Of a DNA stretch of 59,701 bases, positions 7,983-16,318 are shown one piece after another. Origin of the DNA: Lachnospiraceae bacterium (lineage in GTDB: Bacteria > Bacillota > Clostridia > Lachnospirales > Lachnospiraceae); NCBI GenBank assembly GCA_022774505.1, contig JALFLW010000061.1, positions 1-59,701 of the forward strand, in the 5' to 3' direction. The translations under genes were made by a program, and so were the position numbers. Position 1 is the first letter of the stretch, and each line of letters starts with the position of its first letter. The notes beneath the pieces were generated by a model. That model saw only the letters and a program-made list of their open reading frames with translations, had not been told where the DNA came from and made no database searches.

Positions 7983-8831
7983 CTACTGTTCAGTAAGTGC
8001 CGCCTGGACACCATATTTCTCGGCTGTCTTTTTCATACTGCCATCCTTATAGCTTTTTGCAAAGAAATCATTTAATTTCTCTGCCATATCAGAGCCTTTA
8101 CGGAAACCTACACCGTACTCTTCACTATTAAAGCTTGCTGTATATGTCAGCTTTTCGTATCCGGTTCCTTTACCAACCATGGCTGCTGCCATCAGGGAAT
8201 CGATCACTGCAGCATCAGAAGTACCTGCAGAAACCTCCATCAGTGCATCTGCCTGAGCCTTTACAGATGTATAACTGTAGCCCAGCTTGGACAACTCCTT
8301 TTCTCCTGCCGAACCGGCCTCAACTGCAAAATTGAGATCTTTCATGCTCTCCACGGTACTGTATTTGTCTTTGTCTGCTTCTTTTACAATAGCAACCTGT
8401 GCATTATTACAATATGCATTTGTACATGCCATAGAACTCGTAACTTCATCTGTCAGAGTCATACCATTCCATACACAGTCGATAGATTTCGCATCCAGCT
8501 CCAGAACTTTATTATCCCAGTCAATCTCAACAAATTCAGCTTTAACACCCAGACTGTCTGCAAATGCCTTTGCCATATCTGCATCAAAACCAATCCACTC
8601 ATCAGATCCTTTCTGATAGTCCATTGGCTCAAAATCTGTAATACCTACGATCAATGTCCCCTTATCCTGGATATATGCCAGATCAGAACTATTGTCGCTT
8701 TTGAAGCTCCCCTTGCTTTCTGAGGAAGCCTTATCACTGGTTGTCTTGTCTGAATTGTCCGTGCTTCCACAAGCTGTCATATTAAAACACATCGCCAGGG
8801 AAAGCATCATAGCTAATACTCTCTTCTTCAT
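7983..8831 (-). CDS. Amino acid ABC transporter substrate-binding lipoprotein
   Basis: 282 residues from ATG at 8831, which follows AGAAAGGAG. N-terminal lipoprotein signal: KKR, hydrophobic stretch, then TAC with the lipidated Cys at position 21, followed by a Ser/Asp-rich linker. The mature part is a periplasmic-binding fold of the polar amino acid family (GTLIVGITDFEPMDY, IGFDADMAKAFADSLG, DCVWNGMTLTDE, GSAGEKEL). It is anchored outside the membrane and delivers substrate to the permease. A TTTACA-17-CATAAT promoter lies upstream. Confidence 0.93.
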   Translation of the reverse strand: MKKRVLAMMLSLAMCFNMTACGSTDNSDKTTSDKASSESKGSFKSDNSSDLAYIQDKGTLIVGITDFEPMDYQKGSDEWIGFDADMAKAFADSLGVKAEFVEIDWDNKVLELDAKSIDCVWNGMTLTDEVTSSMACTNAYCNNAQVAIVKEADKDKYSTVESMKDLNFAVEAGSAGEKELSKLGYSYTSVKAQADALMEVSAGTSDAAVIDSLMAAAMVGKGTGYEKLTYTASFNSEEYGVGFRKGSDMAEKLNDFFAKSYKDGSMKKTAEKYGVQAALTEQ

Positions 8832-8912
8832 TATGTAACTCCTTTCTATATACATGGGCAGCTGATCATTTATGTCACAGTCTTCTTGCACATAACAGTT
8901 CCCACATGGCTC

Positions 8913-8941
8913 ATTATGTCATAAATCCGTCCGGGTGTAAA
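8913..8941 (-). promoter_or_regulatory. Predicted promoter for amino acid transporter operon
   Basis: TTTACA (8936-8941), 17-base spacer, CATAAT (8913-8918), with TGA before the -10 box giving an extended -10. It sits between pyrD and the binding-protein gene. The imperfect GTCCGG/CCGGAC pair at 8929-8963 overlaps it and might be the end hairpin of the pyr transcript. Confidence 0.5.
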
Positions 8942-8967
8942 GATAATGTTCAATTTTCCGGACATTA

Positions 8968-9873
8968 TTATGCATGAACACACCCGATCAGCTCATGTAT
9001 GTCCTTTACATGATTCTCTTTCATAAATCTTTCAATGCCGTCAATGACCTCTATCGTTGCAGCGGGATTATTAAAATTCGATGTTCCAACCGCTACCATA
9101 GATGCTCCTGCCATGATAAATTCCAATGCATCCTCTGCATTACGGATGCCACCCATTCCCAGCACAGGTATCTTTACGGCCTGTGCAGTCTGATATACCA
9201 TTCTTACTGCCACCGGTTTTACCGCAGGACCTGACATGCCACCTGTCCGGTTAGCCAATGCAAACTGACGTCGGTTAATATCAATTTTCATTCCGGTCAA
9301 TGTATTGATAAGGGACAAAGCATCTGCTCCACCAGCCTCTGCTGCCTTTGCCGTTTCCGTGATATCTGTTACATTCGGGCTTAATTTCATGATAACAGGC
9401 TGCTTTGCTTTCTTTTTTATTTCGGCTGTGATCTGCTCCACCAGCTTAGGATTCTGACCGAAAGCAATACCGCCTTCCTTTACATTCGGGCATGATATAT
9501 TGATCTCAAGCAGATCAATATCCTGGTCTGCAAGCCTCTCTACTACCTCCAGATACTCTTCTGTGGTATGACCACATACATTCACGATAATGTGCGTATC
9601 GTACTGTTTTAAATAAGGAATATCTCTTTTTATAAAAACATCGATACCCGGATTCTGCAGGCCGATCGCATTCAACATACCACCATATGTCTCACATACC
9701 CTCGGAGTCGGATTGCCCGGCCATGGTACATTTGCCACACCCTTCGTTGTCACCGCACCGAGACGATTCAGATCCACATATTCTCCATATTCTACACCGG
9801 AACCAAAGGTTCCTGATGCCGTTGTCACCGGATTTTTCATAGTTACTCCGGCAAAATCAACTGATAAATTCAT
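8968..9873 (-). CDS. pyrD: Dihydroorotate dehydrogenase B, catalytic subunit
   Basis: 301 residues. FMN enzyme that oxidises dihydroorotate to orotate. Class 1B is shown by the catalytic cysteine in EINISCPNVKEGG and by the partner gene pyrK directly upstream. Other marks are TASGTFGSG, ALSLINTLTGM and the phosphate-binding GMGGIRNAEDALEFIMAGA. Start ATG at 9873 lies six bases from GGAGG; the ATG at 9879 abuts it. It is the last gene of the pyrC-F-K-D order. Confidence 0.95.
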   Translation of the reverse strand: MNLSVDFAGVTMKNPVTTASGTFGSGVEYGEYVDLNRLGAVTTKGVANVPWPGNPTPRVCETYGGMLNAIGLQNPGIDVFIKRDIPYLKQYDTHIIVNVCGHTTEEYLEVVERLADQDIDLLEINISCPNVKEGGIAFGQNPKLVEQITAEIKKKAKQPVIMKLSPNVTDITETAKAAEAGGADALSLINTLTGMKIDINRRQFALANRTGGMSGPAVKPVAVRMVYQTAQAVKIPVLGMGGIRNAEDALEFIMAGASMVAVGTSNFNNPAATIEVIDGIERFMKENHVKDIHELIGCVHA

Positions 9874-9913
9874 ATTCATCCTCCATGTCCCTGCATTTTA
9901 TCTGTAGTCTTCA

Positions 9914-10702
9914 TTATATTTCAATTTTCTCTGCATCAAAAACCGGACCATCCTTGCAGACACGCTTATTGTGGACATAGCTATGTCCATCTACATCTGT
10001 AGACTGGCAGACACATCCGAGACACGCTCCAATTCCACATGCCATTCTCTCCTCCATGGAAATCTGTGCTGCCGTCCCTGTCTCTGCCGCATATGCCTTC
10101 ACTCCCCGAAGCATCGGTAGCGGACCACACGCGTAGATTGTATCTGCCTGCAGCTTTTCGCCGCGGATCGCATCAATGACATTCCCCTTTGTTCCGACAC
10201 TGCCATCCTCCGTTGATACATAGACATCAGCATATGGCTCAAACTCTTCCTTTAGAAACAGATCATTATCTCTGTATCCAAGCACAACAGAAACCTCTGC
10301 ACCCTCTTCTTTTAATGACTGAGCCAATGCAAGCATCGGCGGAATACCGATTCCCCCACCGATCAGAACCGCTTTACCGCTTTTTCGGGTGAAACCATTT
10401 CCCAGAGGTCCCATCACAGGAATCTTATCTCCGGCTGTAAGCTTTGAAAACTCCTCTGTCCCTTTTCCCGCGATCCGATAGACTACCCGTAGTTTTCTCT
10501 CATCAGCATTGATACCGCAGATACTGATGGGCCGTGGAAGAAGCCGGCTTCCGTCCCCACAATACATAGAAATAAACTGTCCCGGTACCGCCATCGCAGC
10601 CACATTATAATCCTCCGGAAACTGCAGCCACATACTGTAAATCCCTTCCGTAAGCTTTTTGGGGTCTGTAACAACCGCCATACATTTTTTCTTTTCTGCC
10701 AT
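9914..10702 (-). CDS. pyrK: Dihydroorotate dehydrogenase B, electron transfer subunit
   Basis: 262 residues. FAD and [2Fe-2S] protein that passes electrons from PyrD to NAD+. The flavin motif RPISICG, the nucleotide-binding GGGIGIPPMLALA and the C-terminal cluster ligands CGIGACLGCVC plus a later Cys (RVCKDG) are all present. The start was set at ATG 10702, where TTGGAG precedes; the longer frame to 10732 would overlap pyrF. Fourteen bases separate it from pyrF. Confidence 0.94.
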   Translation of the reverse strand: MAEKKKCMAVVTDPKKLTEGIYSMWLQFPEDYNVAAMAVPGQFISMYCGDGSRLLPRPISICGINADERKLRVVYRIAGKGTEEFSKLTAGDKIPVMGPLGNGFTRKSGKAVLIGGGIGIPPMLALAQSLKEEGAEVSVVLGYRDNDLFLKEEFEPYADVYVSTEDGSVGTKGNVIDAIRGEKLQADTIYACGPLPMLRGVKAYAAETGTAAQISMEERMACGIGACLGCVCQSTDVDGHSYVHNKRVCKDGPVFDAEKIEI

Positions 10703-10715
10703 TGTTGTCTCCAAT

Positions 10716-11636
10716 CTATTTGCGTCCCTCATTAATATCCTTGATCATATCAATCACAGCCTGTCTGGATGCCTCTGCATAATTTTGTGCACCAAATTTT
10801 GCATATTTGTCCTGCTTATATGCACAGATAATACCCCGGGAAGAATTAACGATAGCTCCCAGACCATCTTTATTAAAATAAGGTGCCAGATCGGATGCCT
10901 TTCCTCCCTGTGCACCATAGCCCGGCACAAGGATATATGTCTTTGGCATGATCTTTCTGAGAACCTTACCCATCTCCGGGTAAGTAGCACCGACAACACA
11001 TCCTACATAACTGTATTCATCACCCATACACTGGCTGCCCCACTCAGCAACCTTCTCTCCTACATGTTCATAAAGAGGTCTTCCATCGATCAGACGATCC
11101 TGAAACTCTCCACTGGATGGATTTGATGTCTTAACAAGCACAAAGATCCCCTTTTTTTCTTCCTTACATACATCAATAAACGGATTGACTCCGTCACTTC
11201 CCAGATATGGATTAACCGTGACAAAATCCTCATCAAAACCATAATATTGCTTACTTCCTACCGTAACTTTCCCCAAGTGGCCTACTGCATATGCCGTTGA
11301 TGTCGAGCCAATATCCCCCCTCTTGATATCTCCGATCACTACAAGTCCTTTTTGCTTGCAATAATCTACCGTCTTTTTAAAAGCTGTCATTCCCGGTATT
11401 CCAAACTGCTCATACATAGCAATCTGCGGCTTTACTGCAGGTATCAGATCACAGACCGCATCTACGATTCCTTTATTATACTGCCATATTGCCTCTGCTG
11501 CTCCCTCCAGAGTCTCCCCGTATTCCTCAAATGCTTTCCCGGTAAGCTGCTCCGGCACATAGCTAAGCATTGGATCCAATCCAACAACCACCGGTGCATC
11601 CTTTTTCTTAATTTCCTGTACTAATTTATTGATCAT
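10716..11636 (-). CDS. pyrF: Orotidine 5'-phosphate decarboxylase, type 2
   Basis: 307 residues, the length of the long (type 2) PyrF subfamily. Catalyses OMP to UMP. Active-site segment GDIKRGDIGSTSTAYA, N-terminal VVVGLDPM and the phosphate-binding VPGYGAQGG are present. ATG at 11636 follows AGGTGG; an extension to 11690 would overlap pyrC. Spacing to pyrC is 22 bases. Confidence 0.94.
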   Translation of the reverse strand: MINKLVQEIKKKDAPVVVGLDPMLSYVPEQLTGKAFEEYGETLEGAAEAIWQYNKGIVDAVCDLIPAVKPQIAMYEQFGIPGMTAFKKTVDYCKQKGLVVIGDIKRGDIGSTSTAYAVGHLGKVTVGSKQYYGFDEDFVTVNPYLGSDGVNPFIDVCKEEKKGIFVLVKTSNPSSGEFQDRLIDGRPLYEHVGEKVAEWGSQCMGDEYSYVGCVVGATYPEMGKVLRKIMPKTYILVPGYGAQGGKASDLAPYFNKDGLGAIVNSSRGIICAYKQDKYAKFGAQNYAEASRQAVIDMIKDINEGRK

Positions 11637-11658
11637 GCGATCCACCTGTTCCTTTCTG

Positions 11659-12948
11659 TTATTTACTATATTCATAGACGATCCTGCCATCTACGATCGT
11701 CATCACCACACGTCCTGTTACCTTTTTTCCATCAAACGGTGTATTCTTTCCTTTTGATGCAAAAGTGCTGCTGTCAATCTCGTATTCCTGTTCGACATCA
11801 GCGATCACCAGATCTGCCGCTTTTCCTACCGCCAGATTTCCCTTATCAATCCCAAGCACTCTCGCCGGATTCACACTCATCTTTTCAACCAGCTGGGATA
11901 ATGACAGATATCCTCCCTTTACCAGTTCTGTAAAGCCCAAAGCAAAGGATGTCTCAAGACCAACAATTCCAAACGGAGCTTTCCTCATACTCTGTGCTTT
12001 TTCCTCTGCTCCATGAGGTGCATGATCTGTAGAGATCACATCCATCACACCGGCAGCCAATGCATCCTTTAATTCCTGTACATCTTTCGGACTGCGTAGT
12101 GGCGGATTCATCTTAAAACGGCCATCATCCTCCGTAATCTCCTGATCGGACATTGTAAAATGATGCGGACATACCTCTGCTGTAACACGAAGTCCCTGGT
12201 CCTTGGCCATCTTTACTAAAACCGTGCTGTCTGCCGTAGAACAGTGACATAGATGAAGCTGTGCCCCTGTCTCCTTGCTGATCAGTATATCCCTTGCTGC
12301 GATCACATCCTCTACTGCATTTGTAATTCCTGGCAGCCCCAGTTCCTCCGCTTTATCACCGGCATTCATAACACCACCATCTACCAGTGCCTTATCTTCA
12401 CAATGAGAAAACATTGGGATCTCATACAGGGCAGCCTGCTCCATGGCATGTCTGAACAACAAACTGTCCATAACCGATTTTCCATCCTCACTCAATGCCA
12501 CAATACCGGCTTTCTGCATACCTTCAATGTCCGCAAGCTCTTTTCCTTCCTGTCCGATCGTTACTGCTCCGATAGGAAGTACATGTACCGGTGCATCCTT
12601 CGCTCTTTCCAAAAGATCGCGGACCATCTCCGGACTATCAATAACCGGTTTCGTATTCGGCATAGGACAGATACTTGTCACGCCTCCATGTGCTGCCGCT
12701 ACACAGCCGGTCTTGATCGTCTCTTTATATTCAAAGCCCGGCTCTCTTAAATGCACATGAAGGTCAATAAACCCCGGCATGATCACTTTTCCAAAAGCAT
12801 CAATCAGCCTGTCTCCCTCTTCCAAGCCACCGGCATCTATATTCTGAGATACACATGCCACCTTGTCATCCTCCAGCAATATATCATAAAATGCATCAAT
12901 ATCATTTGCGGGATCAACCAGTTTTCCATTTTTGATCAGTATTTTCAT
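11659..12948 (-). CDS. pyrC: Dihydroorotase
   Basis: About 429 residues, type I dihydroorotase of the amidohydrolase superfamily, cyclising carbamoyl aspartate. Metal ligands are visible in DLHVHLREPG (HxH), the HCED and HLCHCS histidines and the catalytic Asp in STDHAPHG; the substrate motif MPNTKP is intact. The family-typical N-terminus MKILIKNG sets the start at 12948; an upstream ATG at 12963 with AAAGAGA is possible. First gene of the pyrC-F-K-D run. No pyrB or carbamoyl-phosphate synthetase gene is in the window. Confidence 0.94.
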   Translation of the reverse strand: MKILIKNGKLVDPANDIDAFYDILLEDDKVACVSQNIDAGGLEEGDRLIDAFGKVIMPGFIDLHVHLREPGFEYKETIKTGCVAAAHGGVTSICPMPNTKPVIDSPEMVRDLLERAKDAPVHVLPIGAVTIGQEGKELADIEGMQKAGIVALSEDGKSVMDSLLFRHAMEQAALYEIPMFSHCEDKALVDGGVMNAGDKAEELGLPGITNAVEDVIAARDILISKETGAQLHLCHCSTADSTVLVKMAKDQGLRVTAEVCPHHFTMSDQEITEDDGRFKMNPPLRSPKDVQELKDALAAGVMDVISTDHAPHGAEEKAQSMRKAPFGIVGLETSFALGFTELVKGGYLSLSQLVEKMSVNPARVLGIDKGNLAVGKAADLVIADVEQEYEIDSSTFASKGKNTPFDGKKVTGRVVMTIVDGRIVYEYSK

Positions 12949-12987
12949 TGCATCACCGTCCATTCTCTTTTCTATTTTCCAAAAATA

Positions 12988-13016
12988 GGGATGTCAGCCA
13001 CCAGGCATTGACACCC
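12988..13016 (-). terminator. Terminator or attenuator before pyrC
   Basis: Stem GGGTGTCA / TGACA-CCC with a ~12-base loop, followed on the minus strand by TATTTTTGG. It lies 8 bases past the Nudix-like gene and 40 bases before pyrC. It may end the asd-Nudix transcript or attenuate the pyr operon. I do not see a PyrR-binding consensus in it. Confidence 0.6.
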
Positions 13017-13023
13017 CTTTTCA

Positions 13024-13428
13024 TTAATACAGCTCTGCTTTGTCGATATCTTCTAACATCCTTTGATTTGTAATAAACTCCTCAAATTCATCTGCGGATA
13101 CCCACCGGCAATCATGAAGATCCTCAGAAAGCTGCACATCCTCCTCTTCCATATCCGTATAACATAGATACGTCAGACCCAGACTGCATACCGATCCCAC
13201 CATAAAGGTCCAGGTATACAGAATACGGTCAATCTCTGCCGTAAGTCCTGTCTGCTCCTGAATCATACGGATAACAGCCACATCCGGTGACTCACCAAAT
13301 TCTGCCTCTCCATCGAGAAATTCCCATTGATAGGGATCCATGATATTATCATCATACCATTTTTCTACGATGAGATACTTATCGTCCCTTTTTACAATTC
13401 CTTTTACCAGGATCCTATATGCATTCAT
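13024..13428 (-). CDS. Nudix-like protein with degenerate Nudix box
   Basis: 134 residues of Nudix fold. The box region GEAEFGESPDVAVIRMIQEQTG matches G-x5-E-x7-R but has Met where the family has Glu after Arg, and EQ where it has EE. One metal-binding glutamate (the E of EQ) remains, so hydrolase activity may be weak, altered or lost. GAGGTGG precedes ATG 13428. It lies between asd and the terminator-like hairpin before pyrC. Substrate unknown. Confidence 0.75.
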   Translation of the reverse strand: MNAYRILVKGIVKRDDKYLIVEKWYDDNIMDPYQWEFLDGEAEFGESPDVAVIRMIQEQTGLTAEIDRILYTWTFMVGSVCSLGLTYLCYTDMEEEDVQLSEDLHDCRWVSADEFEEFITNQRMLEDIDKAELY

Positions 13429-13509
13429 GCAGCCACCTCACTCCCTCGTACTTATCGAAATGTGCCTAAAACAATTTACTGCAGTCATTTTTTCGCAGCT
13501 ATCCTGTTA

Positions 13510-14607
13510 TTATTTTGCTGTAATATATTTTTTGGCTGTTAAAAGCTCAGCAGTAAGCACTGCACCACCGGCTGCTCCTCTGACTGTATTATGAGACAGA
13601 CCTACAAACTTGTAGTCAAATACAGTATCCTCGCGAAGACGGCCCATAGATACACCAAAACCATTCTCATAATCTACATCCATAGATACCTGTGGACGAT
13701 TGTCATCCTCAAGATACTGGATAAAATGCTCCGGTGCGCTAGGAAGCTTTAACTCCTGCGGTACTCCCGAATACTCTCTCCATACACGGATAATTTCCTC
13801 TTTAGATGGTTTCTTGCCCTCCTCAAATGTCACAAAAACTGCTGCTGTGTGACCATTTAATACAGGCACACGGATACACTGAGTCGTGATAACAGGACCA
13901 TCTGCCTTTACGATCTCACCATTTTCGATATGACCCCAGATACGAAGAGGTTCCTGCTCACTCTTCTCTTCCTCGCCACCGATGAATGGAATGATATTGC
14001 CCTCCATCTCCGGCCAATCCTTAAATGTCTTTCCTGCACCTGAAATTGCCTGATATGTGGTAGCAACTACCGTCTTTGGCTCATATCCGGCTTTCTTTAA
14101 TGCGTGAAGTGCCGGTGTATAACTCTGGATCGAGCAGTTTGGCTTAACAGCGATAAAACCTCTCGTCGTTCCCAGACGCTTCTTCTGTGACTCTATTACC
14201 TCTAAGTGCTCCGGATTCAGCTCCGGTACAACCATCGGTACATCAGGAGTCCATCTGTGGGCACTGTTATTAGATACAACAGGAGTCTCTGTCTTTGCAT
14301 ATTCTTCCTCGATCTTTTTAATTTCGTCCTTGCTCATATCTACCGCACTGAATACGAAATCAACCTTTGAAGCTACCTCCTCAACATTGCTGACATCCTC
14401 AACAATGATATCCTTTACAGCTTCAGGCATCGGTGTTGTCATTTTCCAGCGTCCGCCAATGGCATCCTCGTATTTCTTACCAGCACTTCTCGGGCTGGCT
14501 GCAATCGCAACAACCTCAAACCAAGGGTGGTTTTCCAGCAAAGAGATAAATCTCTGTCCTACCATTCCGGTACCTCCAAGGATACCTACTTTTAACTTCT
14601 TATCCAT
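13510..14607 (-). CDS. asd: Aspartate-semialdehyde dehydrogenase
   Basis: 365 residues. Reduces aspartyl phosphate to aspartate semialdehyde with NADPH, on the way to lysine, diaminopimelate, threonine and methionine. The NADP fold GILGGTGMVGQRF and the catalytic Cys in VKPNCSIQ are seen; sequence style (SNNSAHR, NTVRGAAGG) is that of the archaeal/fungal-type subfamily rather than the E. coli type. ATG at 14607 follows GGAGGTCATC. The longer frame to 14640 lacks a site. A strong promoter lies 60-90 bases upstream. Confidence 0.94.
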   Translation of the reverse strand: MDKKLKVGILGGTGMVGQRFISLLENHPWFEVVAIAASPRSAGKKYEDAIGGRWKMTTPMPEAVKDIIVEDVSNVEEVASKVDFVFSAVDMSKDEIKKIEEEYAKTETPVVSNNSAHRWTPDVPMVVPELNPEHLEVIESQKKRLGTTRGFIAVKPNCSIQSYTPALHALKKAGYEPKTVVATTYQAISGAGKTFKDWPEMEGNIIPFIGGEEEKSEQEPLRIWGHIENGEIVKADGPVITTQCIRVPVLNGHTAAVFVTFEEGKKPSKEEIIRVWREYSGVPQELKLPSAPEHFIQYLEDDNRPQVSMDVDYENGFGVSMGRLREDTVFDYKFVGLSHNTVRGAAGGAVLTAELLTAKKYITAK

Positions 14608-14668
14608 GATGACCTCCAAAATAACTTTTTCTGAAAACACGTATATTTCTTCTTCCGCATTTTCTCCG

Positions 14669-14697
14669 ATTTTACACTATTCTAAAACATAAGTCAA
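14669..14697 (-). promoter_or_regulatory. Predicted promoter for asd
   Basis: TTGACT (14692-14697), 17-base spacer, TAAAAT (14669-14674), an almost ideal vegetative promoter. It lies in the divergent region shared with the HisRS-like gene. Confidence 0.7.
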
Positions 14698-14841
14698 ACC
14701 AGACTTGTGATTTAGCACATGCTGTGATAAAATCGTTACTGTTTGAATTGTTTATAACACATACAATTTTAAAAAGAAAACCATTCTTATCTGTTTCGGA
14801 TAAGATACTATCATTATAATCAGAAAGGGATGTCTAGAATT

Positions 14842-16083
14842 ATGAAAGCTACACCAGTCAAGGGAACCAGAGATTATCTTCCAAGAGAGACCGAGATCCG
14901 GGATTATTTACAAAATATCATTATGGAAACATACAGCAGTGCCGGTTTCCAGCGTATCACAACTCCCATCATAGAGGATTCCGTCAATCTGGATAAAAGT
15001 GAGGGCGGAGAAAATCTGAACCTTATCTTCAAAATATTGAAACGCGGCAAAAAACTGGACAGTGCTCTTGCCGGAGATCATCCATCCGAAAAAGAGCTTG
15101 CGGATATGGGACTGCGCTACGATCTGACGCTTCCTCTTTCCCGCTACTATGCCAATAACCGAAACGAGCTTTTATCTCCTTTCAAAGTGATCCAGATGGA
15201 CCGTGTCTATCGTGCAGAACGTCCTCAGAAGGGACGTCTCCGCGAATTTATGCAGTGCGATATTGATATTATCGGGAACGAATCCAGAGACGCTGAGATT
15301 GAACTGATCCTGACTACCACAAAGGCCCTAAACCGCGTAGGACTTTCTGATTATAAAGTAAAGATCAACGACCGGCGTATCCTGAGCGATATTTTTGCTT
15401 ATGCCGGATTTGCCAAAGAAGACAATGAAAAGCTGGCGATCATTTTTGATAAGCAGGATAAGATCGGAATTGACGGGGTAAAAGCAGAACTGATCGACAA
15501 TGAATTCGACGCAGCTGCCATCGATAAATTTATTGCCCTGTTTGCAGATGGTTCCCTTACACTGGAGTCTGTTGCAAAGGTTTGTGACGCTTCCTATGTT
15601 ACAGAGCTTCAGCGTATTATCGATGCTGTCACAAAGGTTTCCAACGGCACTATTCCTGTAGAATTCTGTCCTTCTCTTGTACGTGGTCAGGGCTATTATA
15701 CCGGCACGATCTTTGAGGTCGAAGCAGCTGGCTACAGTGGTGCTGTAGCAGGTGGCGGCCGCTATGATAACCTGATCGGCAAATTTCTTAACGAGGATAT
15801 TCCGGCCGTCGGTTTTTCTATCGGTTTTGAACGTATCTTCGGTATCCTGATGGAGAAAAACCATACCATTCCAAACCGCAAAAAGAAAATCGCTGTATTT
15901 TATGATCCGGATACATACACGGATGCCCTGATCTATGCCGAGGAGCTTCGCAGCAAATATATTGTTTCCGTTATCGCCCGTCCAAAGAAGCTCGGAAAAT
16001 ATTTGAACAAGCTGGAAGCACAGGGATTTGACGGTTTTGCTGTCTATGGACAGGAAGATGGCATCAAACTCTTTGATGAATAA
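14842..16083 (+). CDS. hisS: Histidyl-tRNA synthetase-like protein
   Basis: 413 residues, class II synthetase core plus C-terminal anticodon-binding fold (from ~KKKIAVFYDPDTYT). Motif 2 is QMDRVYRAERPQKGRLREFMQCD, and GLRYDLTLPLSRY resembles the eukaryote-like HisRS subgroup. The histidine-binding motif normally RGLDYYT reads RGQGYYTG here, with the Asp replaced by Gly, so it may be a second, specialised HisRS or a HisZ-like regulatory subunit. No his genes adjoin it. MKATPVKGTRDY sets the start at 14842; the ATG at 14830 sits on the AAAGGG site. A TATAAT at 14817-14822 implies a very short leader. Confidence 0.8.
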   Translation: MKATPVKGTRDYLPRETEIRDYLQNIIMETYSSAGFQRITTPIIEDSVNLDKSEGGENLNLIFKILKRGKKLDSALAGDHPSEKELADMGLRYDLTLPLSRYYANNRNELLSPFKVIQMDRVYRAERPQKGRLREFMQCDIDIIGNESRDAEIELILTTTKALNRVGLSDYKVKINDRRILSDIFAYAGFAKEDNEKLAIIFDKQDKIGIDGVKAELIDNEFDAAAIDKFIALFADGSLTLESVAKVCDASYVTELQRIIDAVTKVSNGTIPVEFCPSLVRGQGYYTGTIFEVEAAGYSGAVAGGGRYDNLIGKFLNEDIPAVGFSIGFERIFGILMEKNHTIPNRKKKIAVFYDPDTYTDALIYAEELRSKYIVSVIARPKKLGKYLNKLEAQGFDGFAVYGQEDGIKLFDE

Positions 16084-16102
16084 TACTTTATCTATATCTG
16101 AT

Positions 16103-16143
16103 AACGATAAGAGCCTGCAGTTTTTTTGCAGGCTCTTATCGTT
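16103..16143 (+). terminator. Strong intrinsic terminator after HisRS-like gene
   Basis: A 17-base perfect stem (AACGATAAGAGCCTGCA and its complement) with a T-rich loop, followed by TATCTTTTTT on the plus strand. Confidence 0.9.
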
Positions 16144-16195
16144 TATCTTTTTTAGTGTATAGGAAAATGCTTGTAGTGTAGAAGGAGGCCAGAGT

Positions 16196-16221
16196 GCAAA
16201 ACGCTGGTTTTGCCCTTTTTT
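16196..16221 (+). terminator. Second terminator hairpin in series
   Basis: GCAAAAC / GTTTTGC with loop GCTG, followed by CC and six T. The T-tract is also the first bases of the next repeat copy. Confidence 0.6.
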
Positions 16222-16285
16222 AGTGTATAGGAAAATGCTCGTAACATAGTGGGAAGCCAACGAGAATTGCGGAGCAATTCTTGGA

Positions 16286-16313
16286 GGGCAAAACGCTGGT
16301 TTTGCCCTTTTTT
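16286..16313 (+). terminator. Third terminator hairpin in series
   Basis: GGGCAAAAC / GTTTTGCCC with loop GCTG, followed by six T. It ends five bases from the stop of the convergent GGDEF-EAL gene and may serve both directions. Confidence 0.7.
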
Positions 16314-16318
16314 ATTTT

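Larger units (their letters stand above)
16148..16313 (+). repeat. Two tandem copies of terminator-linked repeat family A
   Basis: Each copy starts with six T followed by AGTGTATAGGAAAATGC (16154-16170 and 16222-16238), continues with a variable stretch and ends in a GCAAAAC-GCTG-GTTTTGC hairpin and T-tract. The second copy also holds a GAATTGC-GGA-GCAATTC hairpin. A third copy is inverted at 27704-27763. Confidence 0.75.

Noticed and set aside
12949..13023. PyrR-dependent attenuator before pyrC
   Set aside because: The hairpin exists but I could not find the PyrR-binding loop consensus, so it is reported only as terminator or attenuator.
15328..16260. Long minus-strand reading frame opposite the HisRS-like gene
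   Set aside because: Antisense shadow of a clear synthetase gene; composition is not protein-like.
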